Shown here: one piece after another, positions 34,894 through 47,200 of the stretch
Numbering within the stretch: the first letter of the stretch is position 1
Layout: every line of letters starts with the position of its first letter
The notes under the pieces: model-generated
Database searches by the model: none
What the model was told of the DNA's origin: nothing
The model's input: only the letters and a program-made list of their open reading frames with translations
Made by a program: the position numbers and the translations under genes
Assembly (NCBI GenBank): GCA_038025085.1
Contig: CM076148.1
Span: 250,501-314,500, forward strand
Length of the DNA stretch: 64,000 nt
Direction: 5' to 3'
Source of the DNA: Tetragonia tetragonoides
Taxonomy: Eukaryota > Streptophyta > Magnoliopsida > Caryophyllales > Aizoaceae

Positions 34894-36647
34894 ATGGACG
34901 ATGATCAGATTGACGTCGAATCATCCTCAGATTGGCGCGTGGTGAAGGGCAGAGGCGGTAGGTTTGTTAGTACTGGGTCGTCCAGTACTAGCAAACGATC
35001 TAGAGCGGAGGACGACACTACGTGGCTTGTTACAGGGGCTGTGCCCGGTGGGCCGGCGGATGATAGCGTCATACCGAGCTTCCTGGGCCACGTAGCGTCT
35101 CGTATGTGGAAGGGAGAGATGAGGGGTCTCTTGAAGTGTCAGAACCGATTCAGTGTCTATCAGCGGCTGAGTGAGTGGCGAGCGCAGAAGGCGCCCGAGG
35201 TGAGGGCCCAGATCCAGGGGACTGGGTTATCACACCTGACAGACATTATGTTCAGACATATTGACTTCCCCCTGATATCTGCATTCGTTGAAAGGTGGCA
35301 GCCGGATACGAACTCGTTCCACATGCCGTTCGGAGAGATGACGATCATGTTGCACGATGTATGGCATATTCTTCGGATTCCTGTAGAGGGACAGCTCGTT
35401 TCTAGTGAGGGACGGGATGGGCAGCTGCAGGCGACGGCCATGGAGGTTCTCGGGGTCACCCGAGATGAACTGATGTTTAGCTACTGGCAGGGCGGTGGGG
35501 TCCTCACGGAGTCAATTTTTGACCTTTGCCGAGTGGATGACCGAATGGAGGACATCCAGGCGATAGCTTGGATGTGGTTACTTATTGGATCCACCTTGTT
35601 TGTCGACAAGAGTGGTAACCGTATTAGACCCTCCTGTGTGATGGAGGTGAGGGACGGTGTCGGAACGGCGCATGAGTTCTCTTGGGGATCTGCTGTCCTC
35701 GCCTTCCTATATCGTCAGCTCGGTATAGCTAGTCGGGGGGATTCTCAGGGCATCTGCGGATGCCTAAATCTCCTCCAGGCATGGATATACGAGTACTTTC
35801 CCTGCTTCCGACCTCATCGGGAGCGGATGGTTGTCGGGGACGGCGAGACTCCCCTTGCGTGCGTATGGAGTGCCCAAGCTGAGGGCAAGGACGTGGGTCG
35901 ACTGTGCTCCTTACGTAGACGCTTGGATCAGCTGCGAGCGTCAGAGGTACGTCATGCAGTTATCGGTGTTCATTATTTATTTCGTCGTTTGCTATGTTTT
36001 TTTTACTTCACCGTAGCTTGAACATTTCTACGTAGGTGGTGTGGCTGCCGTACGGTTCTGACCCGATTGCATCTGTACCGAGGACTGTATTCATGGGGTG
36101 GCTACGGTATTGGGATATTATCGAACCGTACATGCCTGGTCGTTGTTTACGACAAATCGGGTACGTACAGAGTATCCCTTTCCCGATCACTAGGCCAGAG
36201 AAAGCGATCAGGTCATGGAGCAGTCGTTCGTACAAGGTTGTCTACCCCGTACGAGTATCATCTGATGCCTGGCGTATGTTCCCGGGATGTTACATTCTTG
36301 GTCTCCATGGGTTTCAGGCATCCACGTCAGATCCCACAGCATGTACGGATGACTACCTCGCATGGTACTACCGTCACTCCCACCCTCTGCTGATACGTGA
36401 CGATGCAGCACCTGTTTCTGTGATTCCTCCACGATCCAACAGCGATTATGTAAGTGATTAACTAAAATATATATTTTTTTACGTATTACATATCTCTGAA
36501 CTCACACTCATTGTTACTTTTTTGCAGTGGGTGAATCGTCTAGCCGTCGCATTTGAGTCTTTCATTACTTTGCTTCCTCCGGAGCAAGCGGAAGGTCCTC
36601 GATCGGTTATGGAGGAGTATATGAGAGATTGGCGGGCTGCCAAATGA
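34894..36647 (+). CDS. Plant mobile domain (PMD) protein, MULE-borne
   Basis: Exons 34894-35946, 36036-36449 and 36528-36647 are in phase and give about 528 aa. Family motifs in order: FRHIDFPLISAFVERWQPDT, TFH-like SFHMPFGEMTIMLHDVWHIL, IPVEG, AWMWLLIGSTLFVDKSGN, SWGSAVLAFLYRQL, LLQAWIYEYFPCFRP, VVWLPYGSD, GYVQSIPFPIT. This is the aminotransferase-like plant mobile domain (PF10536) found in MAIN/MAIL1 and in many transposon genes, often annotated as PP7 long-form homologue. There is no phosphatase domain. Host MAIN-type proteins act in transcription and silencing; transposon copies have unknown roles, perhaps in evading silencing. The frame is intact, but the N-terminus is uncertain, because a related frame upstream (34760-34893) is shifted by one base. 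Confidence 0.85.
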
Positions 36648-36877
36648 TGTATTGACCCTAGATGAATTTGTTATATATTTGTATAAGAGTTTTATTGTTA
36701 TTTATTTGTGTTATTGTAATTTGTTGTTTCTTATTTACCTTTTTTGTTTTATTGTAATTTGTTGTTTTATTTACCTCCAATAATCACGAAAAAATATAAC
36801 ATGCAAAATGTAACAATCACACAAAAATGTGACAATGATATAAGTAGAAAAATATAACAATCACGCAAAACATTCAA

Positions 36878-37796
36878 TTACGTCGACCTCGCTAAACGAT
36901 CCCAATGTGCTCTTCGCCTAACATACATTTGCTCCCAACCAGCGACACTATCAGAACGGGAAGTAAACCATGCTGCGCATATCGGAGGAACAGGGAAATC
37001 TGAGGCTAAATTCAGACGGATATAATGCATGTACGAATCACCTAAATGACCTATGACAATTTTCCTACTTGGACGTGTAGCAGTCGAAGGTGCTTGCAAC
37101 GGTAGCACTGTGTAACAAGAATATAACCCCCTTCCGCTGCCGTATCCGAATAACATAATCGCTGCATTGAAGAGGTTGGCAATCGGGAACAAATCCTCAA
37201 GTACTATCATCCAGTGATCATCGTTACACGCACCTCCGTCCCACATAATACGGCGGTAACCAGCGTCGACCCTGTCAACGTATATGTTTTCGTACAATGC
37301 TCGGTTAGCTAAGAGTTCGTTTGCAATGCAAACTCTCGTCAATCGCCATTGCTCTTGGTCTCCGAAAACGTAGTCCGCAATGACACGGAAACCGCAATTA
37401 CCATCCCCAAGCACATCGAGATATCCTTCAATGAAAGGTATGATGATTCCCGGAATTTTGTTAACATGATAAAATTCAGTGAGATCTATTCCGTGTCCAG
37501 CTGCAAGACAATATAATAGAAAGTCATTAATAGTACTTATCAAAAAGTAATTAACAACATTATGTACATGTTAATAAATTATGGGTTTTCATACCAGTAC
37601 TCCGCACGACGTTACTCGATGAGGATGAGGTACGACCATGCCCGCGGCTCGAACTGGATGACCTAGGGCGACCACGACCCCTCTGGGAGTACTCCCATGA
37701 ACTAGGATCACGTCTGGTAGAGGAACTCCCTCTCGGTCGACCTCTGACTGTCGTGTTCGCTTCCGGCTCGACGTAACTCGCTTCCTCAGGATGAAG
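36878..37796 (-). pseudogene. C-terminal linker and OTU protease domain of the MULE transposase gene, beyond an in-frame stop
   Basis: Directly after the TAG that ends the transposase frame, the same frame continues to 37595 as a Ser/Arg-rich linker (RGRPRGSSS, QRGRGRPRSSSSS). It then splices (donor at 37594, acceptor at 37501) to 37500-36878 in phase. That exon codes an OTU-type cysteine protease domain: catalytic Cys in LGDGNCGFRV, a middle segment IANELLANRALYENIYVD, and the likely catalytic His in MHYIRLN. OTU proteases remove ubiquitin. Fusion of MULE transposase with an OTU or ULP1-type protease is known in plant elements. If read alone, an internal ATG at 37543 could start a separate OTU protein. 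With the stop in place, the domain is cut off from the transposase. Confidence 0.82.
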
Positions 37797-39904
37797 CTAC
37801 TCATTCATAAGGACAGATATGTTGCGCACAACTGCCCGGTCGCTTGAGTTAACCTCGTCGACGAGAGAGTGAAAGTATCGATGGTCCTCAGATGGATGCT
37901 CAGTCATGTCAAGCGTAGCTATCTCCACTGCATCACTAATAACGAGTGTTCGCCAAAATTTGTGGACACTATTCAAGCTAATTGGCGTGCCCGTATCCGT
38001 GGCCGTTTTCAACTCACACGCACACGGGATCTGATGAGTGGATCTCAATACACAACCGCAACGAGCAAATACTTGGTGACTCAATTCTCTCATCCTCGTC
38101 AGCTCAGCCCATAATATTTCTAAGCAGTAATGGGAAACATACCCGGTCAGATAGTTGAATGGGAAACCCGAGTACATCACACTTCTTCGTCTTCTGCACT
38201 CTTCAAGTGTGTACTTGATCTCAGTTATTTGTGACTCGATTGACTTGTTGACCTTGTTCCAAACATTGTCCAAAGCTCCAGTTGAGGAGTTCAACCAGTG
38301 TTTTAGCGCGGCATGTGCACTCTCCACCCTGCAAGTCGTAGTGTTGCCAAGGTGTAGCACCTTATTCGTCCACGCAGCTACAAACATCTCTTTATATCTC
38401 AACCAGGTCTCCTCTACATAGGATATCACGTAAGGGTAATTCTTCCAACTATCCTTCATCAAACGCACTGCTCTATCGTACTCAGCTTCTGTGGAAGCTT
38501 CCATGATAAATTTCCACCTCCCGTTCTTGAACCTCTGCGCGGCTTCAACGACTTTGTTAATGTGCCATGTACAGAGCAAATGGGCACTCTCGGGAAATAT
38601 CTCTCTAATAGGTCTCATCAACCCTAGCTCACGATCGGTCAAAATTGCTGTTGGGTGTACATCATTTCCAATAAGCATCCTCAACTTATCTAAGACCCAC
38701 GCATAGCTTGCCTCAGTCTCATCCTTCATAATGGCATAAGCTATGAGGAAGTTCTTATTGCTTGGAGTCATCCCCACTATCTCAAGAAACGGCATCTTAT
38801 ACTTGTTTGTTTTGTACGTGGAATCTAAGCCAATAAACCAAGGAAAAGACCGAAGTAACTGAATTGATGTAGGGTGTGCCATGAACACGTGAGTTACCTC
38901 ATTAGTAGCTCGGTCGGCTCTTGTCCAATATACGTACTTATTCTCCACAGCTAAATGATGAAACTGACCAATGACATCTCTCTCTTCAAAATCAAGTTTC
39001 CTTATACGATCTCTGTAGTTGTACACATGCCGTCTAGTTGCATTGTCCTCGGGAAATTTTTCCTTAATAGCGGCGAAGATAGCACATGGCTTTGTTTGTG
39101 CCGAAGTCATGTCACGAACGAGTTGCTTTGACCCAGGACTAAGACCACTCATCTGATGATATCCCTCAGGAAACACAGCAAAGTCATGGTTGTGCGTACC
39201 CCTAATCCCAGGCAATGTGACAATCATCCAACTACTGGACCCATACACTTGCTGAGCTCTTAACTGGAACGTACATTTACAAGCCTTTGTTTTCGAATTC
39301 TTCCGAGCAGCAGTATCTAAGTCTCTTAATTCCCCTCTGTAGCGTTCACCTCGATTGCATCTTAACAATTTTACGCTTCCATTCTTCTTGTGTGACAAAA
39401 TTATCAACTCAAACCCGATAGTAAGGGCAATTTGTTTTGCCCAATTAATTGCATCTGTATCACTATCAAATAACTCATCAGTGACGAAATGCGTACTGTA
39501 ATCAACATCATCACCACCGAACCGCTCCAAAGGAACCTAACGAAAACAACGAAAACAATGTTAGCTTAATCTTAAATTCAAACGTCTATCAAAACCGACT
39601 GAACCAAGGGACAGGCGTCTGAAATTTACGCGTGAACCATGGAAGAAACGGAAATCACGGACGCCTCGGCCATGGTCGAGGCGTAAATCTCAGACGCCTC
39701 AACCATGGTATAGGCGTCCGTGATTGACGCCGAAACCATGATGAAGGCGTCCGTGATTCACGGCCCGTCCATGGTCTAGGCGGAAATTTCAGACGCCTCT
39801 TCCATGGACTGGTCGTAAAACACGGACGCCCGTGCAAAAAATATGCGCAAAAAAAAATTTACCTCCGCCACCGTCGACGACACTTCCTGGTCGCCGGCAG
39901 ACAT
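37797..39904 (-). CDS. MULE transposase
   Basis: A short first exon (39904-39863, MSAGDQEVSSTVAE) and a long exon (39536-37797) give 593 aa up to TAG at 37799-37797. An N-terminal FAR1-like zinc-binding region (KACKCTFQLRAQ, TLPGIRGTHNHD) precedes the MULE catalytic core: WFIGLDSTYKTNKYKMPFLE (first Asp), TAILTDRELGLMRPI (second Asp), LLCTWHINK, and a later Glu in CRVESAHAALKHWL. Mutator transposases bind the terminal repeats and cut and paste the element. The intron (39862-39537) contains the right palindrome array. The frame goes on past the TAG into an OTU domain, so this is probably a C-terminally shortened product. Confidence 0.88.
39637..39807. repeat. Right array of 33-bp-spaced CCATGG near-palindromes
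   Basis: Six centres at about 39639, 39672, 39705, 39738, 39771 and 39804, again exactly 33 bp apart. All carry CCATGG except the fourth (CCATGA). The arms (GACGCCT…AGGCGT) are more diverged than at the left end. The array lies in the first intron of the transposase gene. Confidence 0.92.
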
Positions 39905-40707
39905 CCGCGGCCGTTGCTTGAGTGAATGTTGATGAAGGTTGGGTATGAGAGTGGGTGGTAGAGAGGGAGAATTGGTGTGAGAGTTAGAGAGGAAGAGGAT
40001 GCTTGAGTGAATGAGTGAAAATGTGAAAAAGGGCAAAATTGGAATTTCTAGGGGCGGTAGGTAGTAATTTTGTGGCGGTAAATAGTAACACCCTTGAATA
40101 TTTACGTTATAAAATGGAGTATTCCAATCCAATCCAATCCATAACTTGAAATTGAAGTAGAAATTAATGAAATCCCCTTTGGCCATAACCTCCTACACCA
40201 CAGGCGGTCCTGCACTTTTTTATTTTCTGCCCCCGCACAATTTTCCACATCCTATGAAATGAAAATGAAACTGAAAATAAAACTGTAAATGAAATTGATA
40301 TGATCCCCACCCACCCATCAGCCATCACCAATCGCAACCTTCCAGTTCTTCTTCTTCTACTTCTGTTCTCTCTCTCTCTCCTCCCACCCCACATCCTCAC
40401 TCTCTCTCTCTCTCTAACCCTCTCTTGTTTTTGTTGATGGGGTGCATCTACTTTGTGCTACTACTATTTATTTGCTAATTTTATTTAATCTTTTTTCAGT
40501 TTACCCATCTTCTATTCACAAAATTTTGGCTTCTGGTCCTTCGATTTTTGTTCTGTATTGCTCAATCAGTTAGTTTTTAAATTAAAGAAAGACGGAAGGG
40601 GAAAGAGAATAGAAAAGATACAAACTTGGGGAATATTATAGGGGAATCTTGATTAGATTCTGGGTGTGGATAAATATAAATAGGGGGATAAAATCAATTG
40701 AAGAAAA

Positions 40708-43315
40708 ATGGGGAATGTAAATGTTAGAGAAGATGAGAATGGAAGCCCATGTGGGTCTGGGTCTGGGCTGGTTGTGGACGATGAAGAGGAGGATGTGATT
40801 TTGGATTCAACACCTCCTGGTTTGATGGGGAGTCACTCTCCCCCTCACAGTCCTGGAGCTGCGCAATCTCCTCTCAAGTTTGGACCTCAGGTCAGTTCCC
40901 TTCACTTCTTCACTGTATTTTTTGATTGATTCTGGGTTATAATTATATTGGTTGTTCTTGTAATATCAAACCCATCATATACTCTATTTCCCTTCCCTTA
41001 TTGAAGATGTTGTTTTTATTTCCTTGGCTACTCGTTTGATATGGAGACAATGAATTGGTGGAAATTGTAATTGAATTGGACTTGCATTAGGGAATCCTAT
41101 CTTGAAAACTTGAAATATGGTAACACAAAGTAACATGTCATGATGTAATGGACTATGATCCCTTATAATTTATATTCCAGTTAGAGGCAGGCTGGAATAT
41201 ACAGCAATCAAAATAAGCCAAGAAAAACAACACACTGCTATTTAGGATGCATTATACATTTGATTTAAGAAAGCATCTCTATGCTTCATGTGAGATGTTC
41301 CAATCCATTTCTCGTTGATTGATTACCTCAATTAAGACCACCTGTAGCGTCGTTGTTGCAGCTGTAAGTGTTAATATCCTTCTTGAGGAAGAAGTACAGA
41401 GAGGCCTTTCTGGGGGTTTTTGCCAGACTGACATGGTGATCCTTTGTGTTTCACTTTCTGTAATTTCGTTGGCTAATTTCTTATGCAAGTTAGTTTTGAC
41501 GTATCATTGACAATGTGGTCATCTCAGTTGTGAGCTGGTGTGGCACAAATACTTGACTATAAAGAAGCATTGTGGCATGTCTTTTTGAGTACTTTATTAG
41601 TTTCCTGGAAACTCCTAGAGTTGCTTTGCTTTTAATACCTACTGTCTTTGGAGCTGTTTGTATGGGCGTTACGTAGAGCTAAATCTTTTCATGCGCTTTT
41701 CCGCAGAACCCTGTGGCTCCAATACAAAAGCCGGATGAGCTGCATAGCTTGAGTCAATCATGGGTGCATGCAACATCACCGGATGAAGACATAAGCTCTG
41801 AGCCAGGAATTCCAACGATGTTCACTTGGAGTTATGGTGGGAAGGAGGTGGCTGTAGAGGGGTCATGGGATAATTGGAAGACAAGGTTCTGTAGTCTTCC
41901 TTGCAAATTATTGATCTGAATGACAATTGAGGTTGCATTACTTAACTATGAGTAATCTTACATAAGTATTAATCTTACAAATCTCTCTCTCCAGAAAACC
42001 TCTACAGAGATCGGGGAAGGACTTTACTCTCATGAAGGTGCTCCCATCAGGAGTTTACCAGTATAAGTTTGTTGTTGACGGTGCATGGAAATATTCTCCA
42101 GATATACCGTGGACCCAAGATGAGGCTGGAAATTTTTACAATGTTTTGGATTTGCAGGTAACTCTGTTGTTCTTAGAGCTTTGAGGGTTTGATGATGTTA
42201 TCTAATTCTTGGATTGATATTTTGTTTTGGGGTGGTTGCACTTTCTTGGATTGATATTATAGATATTACTCAACAGGGAACTGATATAGTGTGTAAACTT
42301 TCAAGTCAAGGCATAACATGACTATCTAAGAGCATTTGGAAATTTAAGCTGTATGTCAAAGGCTTAGAATCATCATCTGCCTAATGAATATGTACTTCTG
42401 GCTATTTACTGGTGTGCCTCCCTATGTTAACCCTTTAATTCAATTCTTACTGTTGTAGCTGTCTTCGATAATGGGGGCAATCACCATTGGAGACTCTGCC
42501 TACTATACTGTCAAGGCATTTCCTTGTTTATCCATTTGTATAGATGGATATGCAAGTAAAGGAACAGCCCACAAGTCCAACATAGATATTTAAATAAGCA
42601 AATGAATCTTGTTCTCAGATGTTAGCTGTTGAGACGGAGCTATAACGTGTGGTCCTTTATTAGAATTAAGCTACCATAAGATTGATAGATCTCAATCTTG
42701 TTGTGTGGATAGAGACTACTGAGTTGACGTTTTGATGCCAATTAGTTGTATGTCATCCATGAACTAACTTTTCTCTGTGACTTGCTCAGCCAAAGAATCC
42801 ATCATAAAACATATCCATTTTTATCCACTTATTTATATGTTTGTCTATATGTCTGTTTCTTGTTCAAATTGGACATCACTGTCATTTACTCATTTGACTT
42901 CTCTAAAGGCTTCTTGAAGTACTGTGTGATGGCCAACGACACTGCAGATTAGTGATCTTATGATTCTTGACTGAATTCAGTTCACCAAATGCAGGATTAT
43001 GTCCCGGAAGACACGGAGAGTGTATCTGGATTTGAGCCACCACAGTCTCCAGATTGTAGCTACAACAACACAGAACTTAGCCAAGATGATTTTTCCAAGG
43101 AGCCACCAATTGTTCCTCCACACCTTCACATGACCTTGCTTAATGTGCCTTCACCCTGCGCTGAGATGCTGCCTCCTCTGTCAAGACCACAACATGTGGT
43201 GCTCAACCATCTTTACATGCAGAAGGGGAAGAGTGGCCCATCTGTGGTGGCACTTGGTGCTACACATAGGTTCAAGTCCAAGTATGTGACTGTTGTACTC
43301 TACAAGTCTCTGTAG
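40708..43315 (+). CDS. KINB2: SNF1-related kinase (SnRK1) regulatory subunit beta-2
   Basis: Four exons, 40708-40890, 41707-41885, 41995-42157 and 42995-43315, all in phase, give 281 aa. The start MGNVN has the Gly2 myristoylation signal. Next come a Ser/Pro-rich linker ([14 protein letters not shown]), an AMPK-type glycogen-binding domain ([43 protein letters not shown]) and the C-terminal ASC domain ([47 protein letters not shown]). The wording fits KIN-beta-2 better than beta-1. The beta subunit holds together the SnRK1 alpha and betagamma subunits and helps place the complex at membranes, in energy signalling. A CT-rich leader (40370-40420) lies upstream. No defect seen. Confidence 0.95.
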
Positions 43316-44201
43316 GGAGCCTTTTGACGTATTCTGAATCTAGCCAGTTAAATTAATTGGTGATGGCCTGTATACATTGGAACAACGTAATGCGATGATG
43401 CTGTTGATGAAGTAGACTGTGGGAGGTGCTGAAGTACTAATATTCATATTTGCTTGAAATGAGTCAACTCATATACATTTGTCCTCTCATCGTCAAGATA
43501 CACTCTTCGCTCTCACCTTTTTTGGTGGCAGTTTATGGATAAATAGGAAGAAAATCTGTTCCTGGAACCACGCAGAGCACTTGGATAATAAGGATAATTT
43601 TTGCTGGGTACTATTTTGTAGTTGGTGAAGTTGCAGGAGTTGTTTTCTTCATGCATATTTTCCTCTCGGAAGCCATCCAGTTCAGAGGGCCTCTATTTTG
43701 AAGCTGTTCTATAAAAAAGTTTAGAATTGGCTTATCCCTTTGCCTCCCTCTCACTCCTGTTTAACCAGCAGCATTTTTCTGTTTTGGTTCCTGAAGTTCC
43801 AGTTTCTATGTTACTTGATTTGAAATAGGTGGAGTTATGCCAGGAACTTGTTAGTTTTTACCACTAGCATAAATCAGAGATGGTGTGCGACTTTCTACTC
43901 GAACCCTCAATCTGCAGTATAATACATTGAGCAATAATGAAGCTTATGAACATGCAAGTAGGCGAAACTGCATACCACCTCTTAATAAGCAGGAACAGCA
44001 CACGGAGATGCTGATGGCTTTGATGACCAAAATTGACTACAAAATAATGGGAACATAACTAGGCTGCTTCAATAAATATACTACTAGACATGTACTGTTT
44101 ATTGAGAATTCCTATGGCATTACTATTCCTCATCACATAAACACAGTTCCTACGCTAAAATTAATGACATACATATATAATTGCATGGCTTTCGTCGCAA
44201 C
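43316..44201. other. 3' UTRs and spacer between convergent genes
   Basis: The downstream regions of KIN-beta-2 (+) and the OPT gene (-) meet here. No other feature is recognised. Confidence 0.6.
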
Positions 44202-47200
44202 TTAATGAACAGGGCAGCCTTTCACCGCAATTCCTGGGGCAGTGGGGCATGTCGCCAAGGGGCAATGATCAAAGTCTGTTCCCCACCATTTCAGGCTAAT
44301 GTTCTCATTCTGGAGGGCAAAGAAGATCAAAACTGCCATGAAAGCAGTTCCAGCATCTAAAGCTGCAGAAAGAACGTAGTTGTACTTCTTCCACCACTCT
44401 TTCCGGTACTTGAAAACGAAGTAGTTGAAGATGGTGCCTGTGACCAGCCAACTAGCAATGTTGGTTGGTCTTGCTGGTGGCATCCCTGCAAAGCCATACG
44501 ATATAACTGGAACGTTGATCAGTGGGATCCATTTGTTTTTGGGGTAAATCTTATGTAGTATCCACACAGGAACAGGTAATACTGCTCCAATAAGGAACAA
44601 CCACACCAAGTTTCTGTACAACCCTCCTGGTCCAAAGAGTCTGTTCGGTCCAATCAAGCCCCAAATAACGGAAGCATCGAATGTGACTTGGAATTTAGGG
44701 CATGTCCATGGACTGTTGGGATTCAGGGACTCCACATCGCATAGGTTATCAATTGTTGCCAACATCCACCATGCAACTGCAAGGTTGACTACACCAGAAA
44801 CCAATGTTCCTACGAGCTGCCAATCGATTGTAACAAGATAATTAGAGGGGAACATATTTAAACTTTTTTGAGCAATTATTAAACCTTGTCTATTTACTGT
44901 ACTGAATGTATGTTTGGATGGTGAGGTGAAGCTCTAGATACCTGAGCTGTGTACATACACCTGGGTGGAATTTTCATGTAGTGACCGAGTTTGAGATCAG
45001 ATAAGAATGACAGAGCATGAACGGTGCTGAGTCGGCCATACATCTTGAAGAGTAAATTGGCTATGGGTTTCCCAGGGTAGATATAGCCAAATATGAACTG
45101 TGCTATTATGTCATACCCAGGTTGCTGCACTCACACAACAATAATGGTCAGAACTTGGAACCAGAGATATTTCACAGACAAAGATAATCAGCTGGAATAC
45201 AATGACCCAATATATCTAATACCTGGTTCGTAGTCGCTTGGATGACACCAATTGGAAGAGTGACAATCCAAGCCAAAGCAAATGCCAAGAGTAAAGCCCA
45301 CCAAGGCAGCTGCACGTCATCCTTCCAAATGAAGGACATTAAGAGGGACAACACAACACTCAGTGCTAACAGGATAAGGAACCAATACTCAGGAACTGGA
45401 TTATATACGCTCATCAGCTTTGCATGGATATCCATCTTTACATTTTTCATCGCTGTCCTGCTCTGCCTCCAGATGTCCCTGTATATCACAGAACATATAA
45501 TTAGGAATCTCAACACATTATATAAAATCATGAACCAATATAATGTAATCAGATCGTGCACGTGATTAACGCTTACGAAAGCATACCTTCCATGGAATAG
45601 AGCAACATGGGTCAGTGTGGCTGTGAATCTAGCAAATCCAGACCCAATGGAGAGAGCAAAGAGAGGACTGAGATACAGTTTCCCATAACTATTATAAGCT
45701 GCAATGTTAAGATCACGCTGGGGGGTCAATATCTTGGTGGTATCATATTTCAGGCCATCAGCCCGAAAGAGCTGGTTGGAAAATATGGGGAATTTCCTGG
45801 CATCGAAGGTGTCGAACTTCCAGTAGCAAAGAGGGACAATTATGTAGATAAACATGATAAAGCCAACACCGACATTGACAATCGAAGACCAAGGTGCCAC
45901 TAAAGGGCTGCCATGGTACGCAGAGATGCCGGCCCAATCGAGAGTGAAGGCACCCAAACCAAGCCCATTGTAACCTGATCCAATCTGTTGTGCAGTGATG
46001 CTTCGAGGCCAGGCCCAGCACACCCAGGAGAAAAAGCTCAGAATTTGGAAGAGATAACCCGGGAGGGCGTAATAGGCAAAGCTTGCTGCGAAGAACAGGA
46101 GGAAGAACTGCATGCGGGTAAAACCCTTTGATTTTGGCTCCTTTTCATGGAGTGCTCTGCAGCATCAAAATATTCATAAATGTCAAAATTATTTCTGATT
46201 CGGAATCAGATATAGAAATAATAGTTTTGGGTTGACTAAAGAGATAAGGATAGTCTGTAGTGAATATACCCTTTGTAAAGCACTATTGATTGAAAACGAA
46301 TAAAAGAAAAGCAAAATATGGGGAATGCAATTTCCTTCATACATTTTGTTCGGTGTATTTTATCTACGCCAGGTTTGAGTACAAGGAATATTACGATCAC
46401 TGAGTAAGAAAATAGCATGACACAAATTCATCATTTTACTCAAGACTGGCATAAAGGTTGCGCCGAAAAAGACATGAAACAGATGGTCTTCACTTTAGAA
46501 AGGGTCTATTATTATTGTGTAGATTAAAGGAAGTTACTCATATAACTAATACCAATCTAGTTAAGCAAATGTAAGTGCCATGATTTGGCAGACACAAGAC
46601 AGTGTGTTTACTTTAGCAAGAGGGTTAGCCAATTGACTGGCATGTAGGAACATGCAGAGCAGCCTAAGATATGAAGTTTAGGTTCAGAGCAAATTAAATT
46701 TTGTTATAATAAAATTAAAGTTGGTTACTTTGTTGATGATGCTATACTAAGATTGAGTTTTTTTTTTTTATTATTAAAAGCAGCTGTTGCAAGTTCCAAG
46801 TCCTCAGTGAGTTTCAGAAATAGAATAACATAAGTTAAGTACATACTACTCGATGCCATGAACCAAGAAGGATTTTGACGATGCCCATACTCATGGTCAT
46901 GGGTTGAGCTTATGTGTATGCATAAAAACAATATGGTAAGATTGGCCCAAAATTGACAACAAGAGGCAAAAACACAAAAGAAGAATCAAAATACTGGTGT
47001 ACTAAAAATGGGGGTGGGGGAGAGAAAAGGACAAGTAAGTGAAAGGAGAAGAATGAAGGAACCTGAAAAAGGAGACTTGAGCAAGGTTAGCAGGCCACCA
47101 CATCTCAACAGGATCGACCAGATACCTTCGCAACATGCCAGCCCATCCATATCCCAGCACCTGATTTCATTTCCATTTTCATTTCAACCACATAATACAC

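Larger units (their letters stand above)
33848..40093. mobile_element. Mutator-like element (MULE) with PMD and transposase-OTU genes
   Basis: Terminal inverted repeats of about 60-70 bp: the left end has GCTATTTACCGCC, AAAATTACTACCTACCGCC and CAATTGCCCTT, and the right end carries their inverse at 40030-40093. The candidate target duplication is imperfect (TTGAGTAT at the left, TTGAATAT at the right), which fits the 8-11 bp of Mutator elements with one change, so the outermost bases are uncertain. Inside are a plant-mobile-domain gene on plus and a transposase plus OTU gene on minus, tail to tail. The terminal regions are also rich in ACTCACC/TGAGTG words. Total length is about 6.2 kb. It lies between mtACP3 and KIN-beta-2. 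Confidence 0.85.
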
